DNA of 64,000 nt, from NCBI GenBank assembly GCA_020849665.1, contig JADLFX010000074.1, forward strand, positions 1-64,000. Direction: 5' to 3'. Below, in pieces: positions 53,696 to 61,323 of the stretch (position 1 is the first letter of the stretch; each line of letters starts with the position of its first letter). A model generated the notes under the pieces. That model was not told where the DNA came from. It worked only from the letters and a program-made list of their open reading frames with translations, and ran no database searches. The stretch is from Planctomycetota bacterium (GTDB lineage: Bacteria > Planctomycetota > UBA1135 > UBA2386). The translations under genes were made by a program, and so were the position numbers.

Positions 53696-53795
53696 GCGCG
53701 ACCGTCACGTCTGCTCTGCGCCGGTCTCCTGGCGGATGGATCCGCCGGCCGGAGGGTTGTTACGCTGGCGTAGCGCGACCGTCGAGTTTGCTCTG
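53696..53795 (+). repeat. Pair of 23-bp imperfect direct repeats upstream of mogA
   Basis: GCGCGACCGTC-N5-TGCTCTG occurs at 53696-53718 and at 53773-53795 (20 of 23 positions identical, 77 bp apart); the second copy ends 12 bp before the mogA ATG. Between them are a palindrome (53731-53746) and a TACGCT hexamer (53761-53766) that could be a -10 box. This may be a regulatory array or the trace of a small duplication. Confidence 0.4.
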
Positions 53796-53807
53796 AGTCG
53801 CTCTGCC

Positions 53808-54335
53808 ATGGTTCCCAAGATCGGCATCGTGACCGTTTCCGACCGGGCGAGCCGGGGGATCTACGAGGACGTATCGGGGCCGAACATCGAGACCGTGCTG
53901 CGCGAGTACCTCGCCACGGAATGCGAGTACGAGCGCGTGGTGATCCCGGACGAGGTGCCGGAGATCGTGGCCAGCGTGCGGCGCCTCGCCGGGCAGGGCT
54001 GCGCGTTGATCTGCACCACCGGCGGCACCGGGCCGGCGCCGCGGGACGTGACGCCGGAGGCGATGCGGCAGGTGCTGGAGAAGGAGCTGCCGGGGTTCGG
54101 GGAGGAGATGCGGCGGGCCTCGCTGGCCAGCGGCGTGCCGACGGCGATCCTGTCGAGGCAGACCGCGGGGATCGTCGGCAAGAGCCTCGTGATCAACCTC
54201 CCGGGCAAGCCCGACTCGATCCGCGTGTGCCTGGACGCCGTGTTCCCGGCCGTGCCGTACTGCATCGAGCTGGCCGGCGGCCCGACGCTGGAAGGCAACC
54301 CGGCGCGCGTGAAGGTGTTCCGCCCCAGGAAGTGA
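53808..54335 (+). CDS. mogA: Molybdopterin adenylyltransferase (MogA/MoaB family)
   Basis: 175 aa, single MoCF_biosynth domain. It begins MVPKIGIVTVSDRASRGIYEDVSGP, followed by the MPT-binding CTTGGTGPAPRDVTPEA and the late LVINLPGKPDSIRVCLDAVFPAVPYCIELAGG. This matches MogA, which adenylates molybdopterin before Mo insertion. MoaB-type paralogues are similar, but the SxxxGxYED opening and length favour MogA. No other moa/moe genes are in the window. ATG 53808; the track's 24 extra residues run through the repeat-containing spacer. Probably a single-gene unit. Confidence 0.9.
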   Translation: MVPKIGIVTVSDRASRGIYEDVSGPNIETVLREYLATECEYERVVIPDEVPEIVASVRRLAGQGCALICTTGGTGPAPRDVTPEAMRQVLEKELPGFGEEMRRASLASGVPTAILSRQTAGIVGKSLVINLPGKPDSIRVCLDAVFPAVPYCIELAGGPTLEGNPARVKVFRPRK

Positions 54336-54417
54336 GCGCGCCGGCGGGCGGCGGCCGGACCGGGAAGAACCCTGCCGGTCGCGCCGGCCGTGCCACTACC
54401 ATCGCCGGCCGGCCGCG

Positions 54418-55737
54418 ATGAGTGCCAACGTCCTCCTGGCCCTGGTGGCCCTGCTGCTCGCCAACGCGCTCTTCGCGGCGGCCGAGTTCGCCGCGGTCGG
54501 GGCGCGGCGCAGCCGGATCCGGCTCTGGGCCGAGCGGGGCAACCGGTTGGCGAAGCGCCTGCTGCCGATCCTGGAGGACAGCCGCGCGCTGGACCGCTAC
54601 ATCGCGGCCTGCCAGCTCGGCATCACCATCTCGAGCCTGGGCCTCGGGGCGTTCGCCTATGCGCAGCTGGTGGAGGACTTCGGGCCGTGGCTGGCGGCGC
54701 GCTTCGGCCTGGGGGCGACCGCCGCGGCCCAGCTCGCCGCCGTCCTGGTGCTGGTGGCGACCACCGCGCTGCAGGTGGTGCTGGGCGAGCAGGTGCCGAA
54801 GTCGATCGCCCTGCGCTTCCCCAACCGCACGGCCCTGGCCACGCTCCTGCCGGTGCTCTGGACGCGGCGCGTCCTGCGCGGCGTCCTGGCGCTCTTCAAC
54901 GGCGCCGCCGACGGCGTCCTGCGCCTGCTCGGCGCTCCGCGAGTACGGGAGCGCACCATCCACTCGCCCGAGGAGATCGGCAGGATGGTGGCCGAGAGCG
55001 GCGCCGGCGGCGTGCTGGGCGCAGGAGCACAGCGCCGCCTCGCCAATGCCCTCAAGCTCGGCGATCGCACCGTGCGCCAGCTGATGGTGCCCCGGCCGCG
55101 CATCGTCGCCATCGACGTCGCCACGCCCGTGGATCTGGCGCTCCAGCAGGTCTTCGACTCCCCGTACACGCGCCTGCCGGTGTACCGCCACTCGATGGAC
55201 GAGATCCTGGGCGTGGTCAACGCCAAGGTCCTCATGCTCGCCCTGCTCGAGCGCGGCCGGGTCGACGACCTCAAGCAGGTGCTCCAGCCCGTGGTGTTCG
55301 TCCCCGAGAACCTGGCCGCCGACCAGCTGATCACGCGCCTGCGCGAGCAGCGTGCCCAGCAGGCCATCGTGGTGGACGAGTTCGGCGGCGTGGCGGGGCT
55401 GGTCAGCCTCCAGGACGTGCTGGCCTCGGTGTTCGACGAACTCACGGAGCAGCATGGCCAGGGCGTCGAGGAACTCGGCGACGGCCGGGTGCGGCTGCCG
55501 GGTCAGATGCGCCTCGCGGACGCGGTCCCCTGGCTCGGCGTGGTGGAGAGCGAGCGGATCTCCACGGTGGGCGGCTACGTCACCGAACTGCTCGGCCAGA
55601 TGCCGGTGCCGGGCGATCACGTCCGCGCAGGCACGCGCGAGTTCGTGGTCGAGAGCGTGCGCGACCGGCGCATCGGCAGCGTCCTGGTGCGCGAGGTGGC
55701 CGCGGCGCCGGCGGCGGGGGGGCCAACCGATGGCTAG
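54418..55737 (+). CDS. CNNM/CBS-domain transporter, first of a tandem pair
   Basis: 439-aa hemolysin C/CorC-family membrane protein. The CNNM (DUF21) membrane domain spans about 1-190 with ALFAAAEFAAVGARRSRIRLWAERGN, YIAACQLGITISSLGLGAF and VVLGEQVPKSIALRFPN. Two CBS domains (about 215-340) include LMVPRPRIVAIDV, YTRLPVYRHSMDEILGVVNAK and QAIVVDEFGGVAGLVSLQDVL. A CorC_HlyC domain closes the protein (VRLPGQMRLADAV ... ISTVGGYVTELLGQMPVPGD). Relatives transport or regulate Mg2+/Co2+; hemolysin activity is an old label. A TACCAT hexamer ends 15 bp before the ATG. The next gene overlaps by 8 bp. Confidence 0.92.
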   Translation: MSANVLLALVALLLANALFAAAEFAAVGARRSRIRLWAERGNRLAKRLLPILEDSRALDRYIAACQLGITISSLGLGAFAYAQLVEDFGPWLAARFGLGATAAAQLAAVLVLVATTALQVVLGEQVPKSIALRFPNRTALATLLPVLWTRRVLRGVLALFNGAADGVLRLLGAPRVRERTIHSPEEIGRMVAESGAGGVLGAGAQRRLANALKLGDRTVRQLMVPRPRIVAIDVATPVDLALQQVFDSPYTRLPVYRHSMDEILGVVNAKVLMLALLERGRVDDLKQVLQPVVFVPENLAADQLITRLREQRAQQAIVVDEFGGVAGLVSLQDVLASVFDELTEQHGQGVEELGDGRVRLPGQMRLADAVPWLGVVESERISTVGGYVTELLGQMPVPGDHVRAGTREFVVESVRDRRIGSVLVREVAAAPAAGGPTDG

Positions 55738-57052
55738 CGCCCTCGCGGTCCTCGGCGTGCTGCTGCTCCTGGTCCTCAACGGGCTCTTCGTGGCCGCGGA
55801 GTTCGGTGTGATCGGTGCCAACCGCTCGCGCCTGGAGGCCCTGGCGGCGCACGGCTCACGCGGTGCCGCCGCCGTGCTGCGCGTGCTGCGTGCCCCGCAG
55901 CACCAGGACCGCTTCATCGCCACCACCCAGGTGGGCATCACGCTGGCCAGTCTCGGCCTCGGCATGTACGGCGAACACGCCCTGGCCGACCGGCTGGCGC
56001 CTCTGCTGGCCGGCCTGGGCGCGTTCTCGGCGGCGGCGGCGCACGCGATCGCCTCCACCGCGGCGCTGGCGGCGATGACCTTCCTGCACGTGGTGCTCGG
56101 CGAGATGGTGCCCAAGTCGATCGCCCTGGCGCGCTCCGAGCGCACCGCCCTGACCACCGTGCCGCTCCTGCGCGCCGTCGAGCTCGTGCTCCTGCCCCTG
56201 GTGGTGACCCTGGAGTTCCTCGGCCACCGGGCGCTGCGGCTCTTCGGCATCCCGCCCACGCAGACCAGCGTGAGCCGCTACTACACGCCCGAGGACCTGG
56301 TGGAGGCCGTGCGCGAGAGCCAGGCGAGCGGCCTGCTGCGCCAGGAGGCGGGCGAGGTCGTGCGCGACCTGTTCGCGTTCGGCGAGCGCAGCGCCGGCGA
56401 GGCCATGGTGCCGCGCGTGCTGATCCAGGGCGTGCCGCTGGGCTGCCCCGCGGAACAGATCGGCGCGATCGTGCGGCGCGCCGCCCACGCCCGCTATCCG
56501 GTGTTCGTGGGCAACCTGGACGACGTGGTGGGCACGGTGCACGTGCGGCGGCTGTTCCGCTGCGTGCGCGACGGCACGCCGGTGGGCCGCGAGCTCGTGC
56601 GCCCGGCGCCGTTCGTGCCGAAGACCATGCGCCTCGACCGGGTGCTGGCGATCATGCGGCGCGAGCGCGTGCACATGGTGGTGGTGATGGACGAGTCCGG
56701 CGGCACCGCCGGGCTGCTGAGCGTCGAGGACCTGTTCGAGGAGGTGATCGGCGACATCGAGGAGAGCGCCGCCGACCACTCCAAGGTGGTGGTGCAGCGC
56801 GCCGCCGCGCCCGGCCAGGAGGGCGAGGCCCGCGCCGCGGGCACCGTGCGCCTCGACGAGCTCGCCGAGGCCCTCGGCGTGCCGATCCGCCACGACGAGA
56901 TCGACACGGTGAGCGGGTTGATCCTGGCCTTGCTGGAGCGGCCGGCCCAGGTGGGGGACCGCGTGCAGCACGCGGGCCTGCACTTCGAGGTCACGGCCGT
57001 GGCCGGCCGCGGCGTGAAGGAGTGCCGGGTGCGCTTCGCGGCCGGGCGCTGA
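55730..57052 (+). CDS. CNNM/CBS-domain transporter, second of a tandem pair
   Basis: 440 aa, same architecture as the preceding gene: CNNM membrane domain (LFVAAEFGVIGANRSRLEALAAHGS, FIATTQVGITLASLGLGMYGEHAL, VVLGEMVPKSIALARSE), CBS pair (AMVPRVLIQGVPLGC, ARYPVFVGNLDDVVGTVHVR, HMVVVMDESGGTAGLLSVEDLFEE) and C-terminal CorC_HlyC (VRLDELAEALGVPIRHDEIDTVSGLILALL). Paralogous pairs overlapping like this are common and may form heteromers. The start ATG 55730 lies 8 bp inside the previous gene. Likely Mg2+/Co2+ homeostasis by family; unproven here. Confidence 0.92.
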   Translation: MASALAVLGVLLLLVLNGLFVAAEFGVIGANRSRLEALAAHGSRGAAAVLRVLRAPQHQDRFIATTQVGITLASLGLGMYGEHALADRLAPLLAGLGAFSAAAAHAIASTAALAAMTFLHVVLGEMVPKSIALARSERTALTTVPLLRAVELVLLPLVVTLEFLGHRALRLFGIPPTQTSVSRYYTPEDLVEAVRESQASGLLRQEAGEVVRDLFAFGERSAGEAMVPRVLIQGVPLGCPAEQIGAIVRRAAHARYPVFVGNLDDVVGTVHVRRLFRCVRDGTPVGRELVRPAPFVPKTMRLDRVLAIMRRERVHMVVVMDESGGTAGLLSVEDLFEEVIGDIEESAADHSKVVVQRAAAPGQEGEARAAGTVRLDELAEALGVPIRHDEIDTVSGLILALLERPAQVGDRVQHAGLHFEVTAVAGRGVKECRVRFAAGR

Positions 57053-57061
57053 CCGGCCGCT

Positions 57062-57547
57062 TCAGGCCTGGGCGGCGCCGGCCTGCTGCAGCTCGCGCAG
57101 GCGCGCCGCCACCTTGGCCGCATGGCCCTTCGCGCTGACCCTGGGCCACACGTGCGCCACGCGGCCGTGCGGATCGATCAGCACCGTGGTGCGGATCACG
57201 CCGACGCTCTTGCGGCCGTACGACACCTTCTCGCCGAACGCGCCGTAGCGGCGCATCGTCTCGTGGGTCGGGTCGGAGAGCAGGCGCACCCTGAGCCGGT
57301 ACTTCGCGATGAACTCGCGGTGGCGTGCCGCGTCGTCGGGGCTCACGCCCACGACTGCGGCCCCGATCGCGGCGAGTTCCGCCGTGTGGTCGCTGAACTC
57401 GCACGCCTCCACGGTGCAGCCCGGCGTGTCGTCCGCGGGGTAGAAGTAGAGGATGCACCACCGTCCCGCGTAGTCGGCGAGCGTGACCCTCGTTCCGTCC
57501 TGGTCCGGCAATGACAGGGCCGGAGCCTCCCTACCGGTCTCGACCAT
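57062..57547 (-). CDS. bcp: Thioredoxin-dependent peroxiredoxin (Bcp/PrxQ type)
   Basis: 161-aa peroxidase reducing H2O2 and organic hydroperoxides. The peroxidatic Cys is in [18 protein letters not shown], with a second Cys five residues later as in PrxQ/BCP enzymes. Thioredoxin-fold core: [77 protein letters not shown]. The ATG at 57547 ([13 protein letters not shown]) gives a typical length; the track's 21 extra residues lie in the divergent spacer to xylA. It converges with the CNNM pair (9-bp gap). Confidence 0.95.
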   Translation of the reverse strand: MVETGREAPALSLPDQDGTRVTLADYAGRWCILYFYPADDTPGCTVEACEFSDHTAELAAIGAAVVGVSPDDAARHREFIAKYRLRVRLLSDPTHETMRRYGAFGEKVSYGRKSVGVIRTTVLIDPHGRVAHVWPRVSAKGHAAKVAARLRELQQAGAAQA

Positions 57548-57620
57548 GGCGGAACGATCGGCCGGGCCGCGCCGCCGATCAAGGGCGTTGCAGCCCACTG
57601 ACCGGCGCATGCGGGGCCGC

Positions 57621-57626
57621 TACCCT
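57621..57626 (+). promoter_or_regulatory. Possible -10 box for leaderless xylA
   Basis: TACCCT, a TAnnnT hexamer ending 9 bp before the xylA ATG, in the divergent bcp/xylA spacer. The spacing suits a leaderless transcript. No Shine-Dalgarno or -35 element is evident. Confidence 0.25.
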
Positions 57627-57635
57627 GGCGCCGCC

Positions 57636-58799
57636 ATGAGCGATCCGCTGCAACCCCGCCCCGAGCACAAGTTCACCTTCGGACTCTGGACCGTAGGCAA
57701 CCGCGGTGCCGACCCGTTCGGGCCGCCGGTCCGGCCGGCGGTCCCACCCGTGCGCCTCGTGCAGCTCCTGGCCGAGGTCGGGGCCTACGGCGTCAACCTG
57801 CACGACAACGACCTCGTGCCGATCGACGCCGGCGCGGCGCAGCGCGACGCGATCGTGCGCGAGTTTCGTCAGGCCTGCGCGGACCACGGCATCTCCGTGC
57901 CGATGGCGACCACCAACCTGTTCTCCGACCCGGCGTTCCGCGACGGCGCGTTCACCGCGCATGATCCGCAGGTGCGTGCCTACGCGCTGCAGAAGACGAT
58001 GCGCGCCATGGACCTGGGCGTCGAACTCGGCGCCTCGGTGTACGTGTTCTGGGGCGGGCGCGAGGGCTGCGAGACCGACGCCGGCAAGGACCCCCTCGAC
58101 GCGCTGCGCTGGTACCGGGAGTGCCTCGACTTCCTGTGCGGCTACGCCAAGGACCAGGGCTACGCGCTGCGCTTCGCCCTGGAGGCCAAGCCCAACGAGC
58201 CGCGCGGCGACATCTACCTGCCCACGACCGGCGCGGTCCTCGGATTCATCGCGACCCTGGCCCATCCCGAGATGGTGGGGGTGAACCCGGAGGTCGCACA
58301 CGAGCACATGGCCGGGCTGAACATGACCCATGCGGTGGCCCAGGCCTGGGACGCGGGCAAGCTGTTCCACATCGACCTCAACGACCAGATCCCGGGCCGC
58401 TACGACCAGGACTTCCGCTTCGGCGCCGCCAACCCGCGCGCCGCGTTCTTCCTGGTGCGCTTCCTGGAGCAGGTCGGCTACGCGGGGAGCCGGCACTTCG
58501 ACGCGCACGCGTACCGCAGCGAGGACGAGGCCGGCGTGCGCGACTTCGCGCGCGGCTGCATGCGCACCTATCTGGCGCTGAAGGACAAGGCGCACCGGTT
58601 CGCGCGGGATCCCGAGATCCAGGGCATCCTCGCCGGGCTGCGCGCCGGCGACCCGTACGAGGTCGGGTCCGGCTACGCGCGCGCGCGCGGGCGCGCGCTC
58701 CTGCAGCGCACGTTCGACCGCGGGGCGCTGGCCGCCCGCGGCCTCGGGTACGAGCGCCTCGATCAGCTCACGACCGAGCTGCTGCTGGGGGTGCGCTGA
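57636..58799 (+). CDS. xylA: Xylose isomerase (class I, Actinobacteria-like)
   Basis: 387-aa TIM-barrel metalloenzyme interconverting D-xylose and D-xylulose (often also glucose and fructose). It begins with [21 protein letters not shown]; catalytic His and Asp in [29 protein letters not shown], metal ligands in [32 protein letters not shown], and [20 protein letters not shown]. The short form (about 387 aa) with this N-terminus is the Streptomyces-like type. No xylB or transporter is nearby. The DUF4863 start overlaps the stop (ATGA), so the two proteins are coupled. Assignment secure. Confidence 0.95.
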   Translation: MSDPLQPRPEHKFTFGLWTVGNRGADPFGPPVRPAVPPVRLVQLLAEVGAYGVNLHDNDLVPIDAGAAQRDAIVREFRQACADHGISVPMATTNLFSDPAFRDGAFTAHDPQVRAYALQKTMRAMDLGVELGASVYVFWGGREGCETDAGKDPLDALRWYRECLDFLCGYAKDQGYALRFALEAKPNEPRGDIYLPTTGAVLGFIATLAHPEMVGVNPEVAHEHMAGLNMTHAVAQAWDAGKLFHIDLNDQIPGRYDQDFRFGAANPRAAFFLVRFLEQVGYAGSRHFDAHAYRSEDEAGVRDFARGCMRTYLALKDKAHRFARDPEIQGILAGLRAGDPYEVGSGYARARGRALLQRTFDRGALAARGLGYERLDQLTTELLLGVR

Positions 58800-59260
58800 T
58801 GGACCGCCAGCAACTCGCGGCGCTGCTGCAGCCGCTGGCCGAGCTGCTGCGCGGCGTGGCGTTGCAGGACGCGGGGCTCGCGGCCGCACACCTGAATGCC
58901 CGCATGCCGCTGCACTCGCCCGAGCTGCAGGCGGTGCGCGAGGCGCTGGAGGCCGGCGCCGCGGCGGGCTGGCTCCTGCCCAAGGAGAACCAGGGAGTAC
59001 GGTACGGCCGCGTGGCCAAGGACCTGGCCGGCTTCAGCGTCGACGCCGTGCGGATGTCGGGACCCGCGGCGCGGCACCGCCACCCCAACGGGGAGATCGA
59101 CCTGCTCTTCGCGGTGAGCGGCAGCCCGCACTTCGATGGCCACGCCCCGGGCTGGGCCGTGTATCCGCCGGGCTCCGAGCACGTGCCCACCGTGACGGGC
59201 GGCACGATGCTGATCCTCTACTTCCTGCCCGGGGGCGCGATCGAGTGGACCAGCGCCTGA
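58799..59260 (+). CDS. DUF4863 protein, 4-hydroxylaminobenzoate lyase (PnbB)-like
   Basis: 153 aa. The N-terminal helical half is followed by a cupin-like core: WLLPKENQGVRYGRVAKDLAGFSVDAVRMSGPAARHRHPNGEID with the metal-type His cluster, then FDGHAPGWAVYPPGSEHVPTV and GGTMLILYFLPGGAIEW. This matches DUF4863, whose named member PnbB converts 4-hydroxylaminobenzoate in nitrobenzoate degradation. No nitroaromatic genes are present here, so that activity should not be assumed. Linked to xylA by ATGA; its 3' end overlaps thpR by 16 bp. ATG 58799. Confidence 0.82.
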   Translation: MDRQQLAALLQPLAELLRGVALQDAGLAAAHLNARMPLHSPELQAVREALEAGAAAGWLLPKENQGVRYGRVAKDLAGFSVDAVRMSGPAARHRHPNGEIDLLFAVSGSPHFDGHAPGWAVYPPGSEHVPTVTGGTMLILYFLPGGAIEWTSA

Positions 59261-59841
59261 ACCGGCCCGACGCCGCGACCCTGCGCTGCTTCGTGGCGGT
59301 GTTCCTGCCCGCCCCGGTGCAGGAGGGACTCGCCCCGATCCTGGCCGCGCTGGTGCCGCCGCGCGGGGGCGGCCGAGCGGTGGCCGCGGCGCGGCTGCAC
59401 GTGACGCTGCGCTTCCTCGGCGACCTGGACGAGGCGTGGGTGGCGCGCGTGCGCGACGCGCTGCGCGAGCTGCCGGGCCGACACCCCTTGCGCCTGCATC
59501 TCGACGGCCTGGGCCGCTTCCCTCCGCGCGGCGCCCCGCGCGTCGTCTGGGCCGGCCTGTCCGGCGACGCGGCCGGCCTCGTGTCCCTGGCCGAGCGCGT
59601 GGAGGAGGCGATGACCGGCCTGGGCCTGGCGCCGGAGGCCAAGGCGTTCGTGCCGCACGTGACCCTGCTGCGGGTGAAGGATCCGCGCGCGCGCCTGCCC
59701 GACCTGGAACCCCTGGCGGCCCGCCTCGAGCGTGCGCCCTTCGTGCTGGAGCGCTTCGGCCTCTACCGCAGCACGCTCACCCCCGAGGGCCCGGTCTACG
59801 CGGCGATCGAGGAGTTCCCGCTCGCGGCGCTGGATGCGTGA
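59245..59841 (+). CDS. thpR: RNA 2',3'-cyclic phosphodiesterase ThpR (2H family)
   Basis: 198-aa 2H phosphoesterase. The two catalytic HxTx motifs are HVTLRFLGDLD (about 52) and HVTLLRVKDP (about 132). LRCFVAVFLPAPVQEGL opens the domain, as in ThpR/LigT. It can hydrolyse 2',3'-cyclic phosphates or ligate tRNA halves in vitro; the cellular role in bacteria is unclear. GTG 59245 lies inside DUF4863 (16-bp overlap), which gives the family's usual length. No better internal start is apparent. Converges with the Mur-ligase-like gene. Confidence 0.92.
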   Translation: MDQRLNRPDAATLRCFVAVFLPAPVQEGLAPILAALVPPRGGGRAVAAARLHVTLRFLGDLDEAWVARVRDALRELPGRHPLRLHLDGLGRFPPRGAPRVVWAGLSGDAAGLVSLAERVEEAMTGLGLAPEAKAFVPHVTLLRVKDPRARLPDLEPLAARLERAPFVLERFGLYRSTLTPEGPVYAAIEEFPLAALDA

Positions 59842-59857
59842 CCGCGCGCGGCGCCGC

Positions 59858-61060
59858 TCAGGTGCTCAGGCCCGCGGCGATCGCCTGCATGGGCAGGTCC
59901 ATGGCGGCCGCCGCGCCGGCGGCACCCAGGACCGCGGCGAGGGGCGTGCCGTCGGCCAGCGTGACGATGTCGGGGAGCGGCACGACGCCGTACGCGTGCC
60001 GCCGGCGCACGACCACCAGCATGTCGCGCGCCACCGTGGCGACGTCGCCGCCGGCCCTGCCGTGGCGCAGCACCTGCGGATTCTGCGGGTCGGCCCCGAA
60101 CCACAGGAGCGGCTTGGGCAGGTGGCGGCCGTGCTCGAGCACCAGCTCGTCCTCGGCGTTGAGCACGAGCCGCCCCGGTTCGGCCAGCGCGCGCTGCACC
60201 GTGAAGACGATCTCCACCCGCTCGCGCACCTCGTCCATGCCGAACGTGCCGCCCGGGTCGAGGTCCGCGTCGGTGACCACCGCGGCGTGCACGTGGCGCA
60301 GGCCGGTGCCCAGCCGGGCGACGTGCATGGGCTCGGCCTCGAGCACCGCGAGCTCCACGCGCGGATCGCGCAGCACCGCCGCGCCATGCGGCCCCTCGCC
60401 TCCCACGCGCAGCGGCGTGCCGGCCACGACCATGCGCTCGTGGCCGCCGACGCCGAACACGCGCCCGGACGCGGCCAGGATCCGGGCCAGGGTCGCGACC
60501 GTGGCCGCCCGCAGTCGCGACCCGGCCACCAGCGCCACCGGTATGTCGTGGATGCCCTGCCAGTCGAGGGCGTCGGGATCGGGCAGACCCTCCAGGGAGA
60601 ACGAGCGCGCGCCCGTGCCCTGGCCGACGGTGACGCTGGTGGCGTCGCAGTAGAAGGCGACCTTGCGGGCGGATGCGGCCTGGCGCAGGGCCTGCAGCGC
60701 GGGCCGCGCCTCGCGCGCGGCCAGGGCGCGCAGCCGTTCCGCCGCCACGGCGACGTCGGCCGCGGCGCCGCCGGCGAGCTGCGCCTGCGCGGCGCCGAAC
60801 GCCCACTCCCCGGCCTCCTGCGCCGTGGCGAGCGCATCGACCGGCGCGGCCAGCGCCAGCCGCACGCCGTGGGTCTGGGCCCGCTCGACGATCCGCTCCC
60901 GCGACCAGCCGAGCCGGGCCAGCAGGTTCTCGACCAGGTCGCGCCAGGCCTCCGCGAGCTGCAGCGCGGGCCCGCGCTCCGCGTCCACGTCGAGCTCCAC
61001 CCCCGATTCGGGAAGGAGCAGGCTGGGTCCGTGCAGCCGCCGCGACTCGCGTAGCCTCAT
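59858..61060 (-). CDS. Cyanophycin-synthetase/Mur-ligase-like protein with degenerate ATP site
   Basis: 400 aa. It opens MRLRESRRLHGPSLLLPE, like the RRLxGPN start of cyanophycin synthetase (CphA). About 62-95 (VRLALAAPVDALATAQEAGEW) also fits CphA-related short proteins. About 172-310 aligns by eye with the Mur-ligase middle domain: LRDPRVELAVLEAE, VHAAVVTDADLDPGG, LVLNAEDELVLEHG. However, the P-loop GTNGKTTT appears as GSRLRAAT (180-187), ETARGG as EAEPMHV, and TNxxxDHLG is lost. No ATP-grasp domain is present. It is therefore probably catalytically dead as a ligase, or a scaffold. ATG 61060 overlaps the ACP stop (ATGA). Family inference is my own; function unknown. Confidence 0.6.
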   Translation of the reverse strand: MRLRESRRLHGPSLLLPESGVELDVDAERGPALQLAEAWRDLVENLLARLGWSRERIVERAQTHGVRLALAAPVDALATAQEAGEWAFGAAQAQLAGGAAADVAVAAERLRALAAREARPALQALRQAASARKVAFYCDATSVTVGQGTGARSFSLEGLPDPDALDWQGIHDIPVALVAGSRLRAATVATLARILAASGRVFGVGGHERMVVAGTPLRVGGEGPHGAAVLRDPRVELAVLEAEPMHVARLGTGLRHVHAAVVTDADLDPGGTFGMDEVRERVEIVFTVQRALAEPGRLVLNAEDELVLEHGRHLPKPLLWFGADPQNPQVLRHGRAGGDVATVARDMLVVVRRRHAYGVVPLPDIVTLADGTPLAAVLGAAGAAAAMDLPMQAIAAGLST

Positions 61061-61323
61061 CCCTGGCGTTCGCGGACCATGTGCGCGATCGCGCGCACGC
61101 TGCCGAAGTTGGCCTCGCTCAGGTCGCCGAGCTCCAGCGTGACCTGGAACTCCTGCTGCAGCGCGAGCACGAGGTTCACGATGCTCATCGAGTCGAGGTG
61201 GCCCGCCTCGATCAGGCGGTCGTCGGGTTTCGGCGTCAGGCTGCGGCCGGTGCTCTCGAGCACGACGCGGCGCACCAGGTCGGTGACCTGCTGGAGGAAC
61301 GCGGGAGGAAGGTCTTCGGTCAT
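61057..61323 (-). CDS. Acyl carrier protein
   Basis: 88-aa carrier protein. The phosphopantetheine site is the Ser in EAGHLDSMSIVNLVLALQ (Ser45, DSM instead of the usual DSL). Helices on either side (FLQQVTDLVRRVVLESTG; ANFGSVRAIAHMVRERQG) fit the four-helix ACP fold. Divergence from fatty-acid AcpP and the coupling to an acyl ligase suggest a specialised carrier loaded by that ligase. Its ATG overlaps the ligase stop (ATGA) and its stop overlaps the Mur-like gene's ATG, so all three are translationally coupled. Substrate unknown. Confidence 0.9.
   Translation of the reverse strand: MTEDLPPAFLQQVTDLVRRVVLESTGRSLTPKPDDRLIEAGHLDSMSIVNLVLALQQEFQVTLELGDLSEANFGSVRAIAHMVRERQG

Noticed and set aside
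59858-61060. Frameshift explaining the missing P-loop in the Mur-like protein
   Set aside because: Sequence on both sides stays in one frame, flanking Mur-like motifs are in register, and neither alternative frame encodes GTNGKT in this region.
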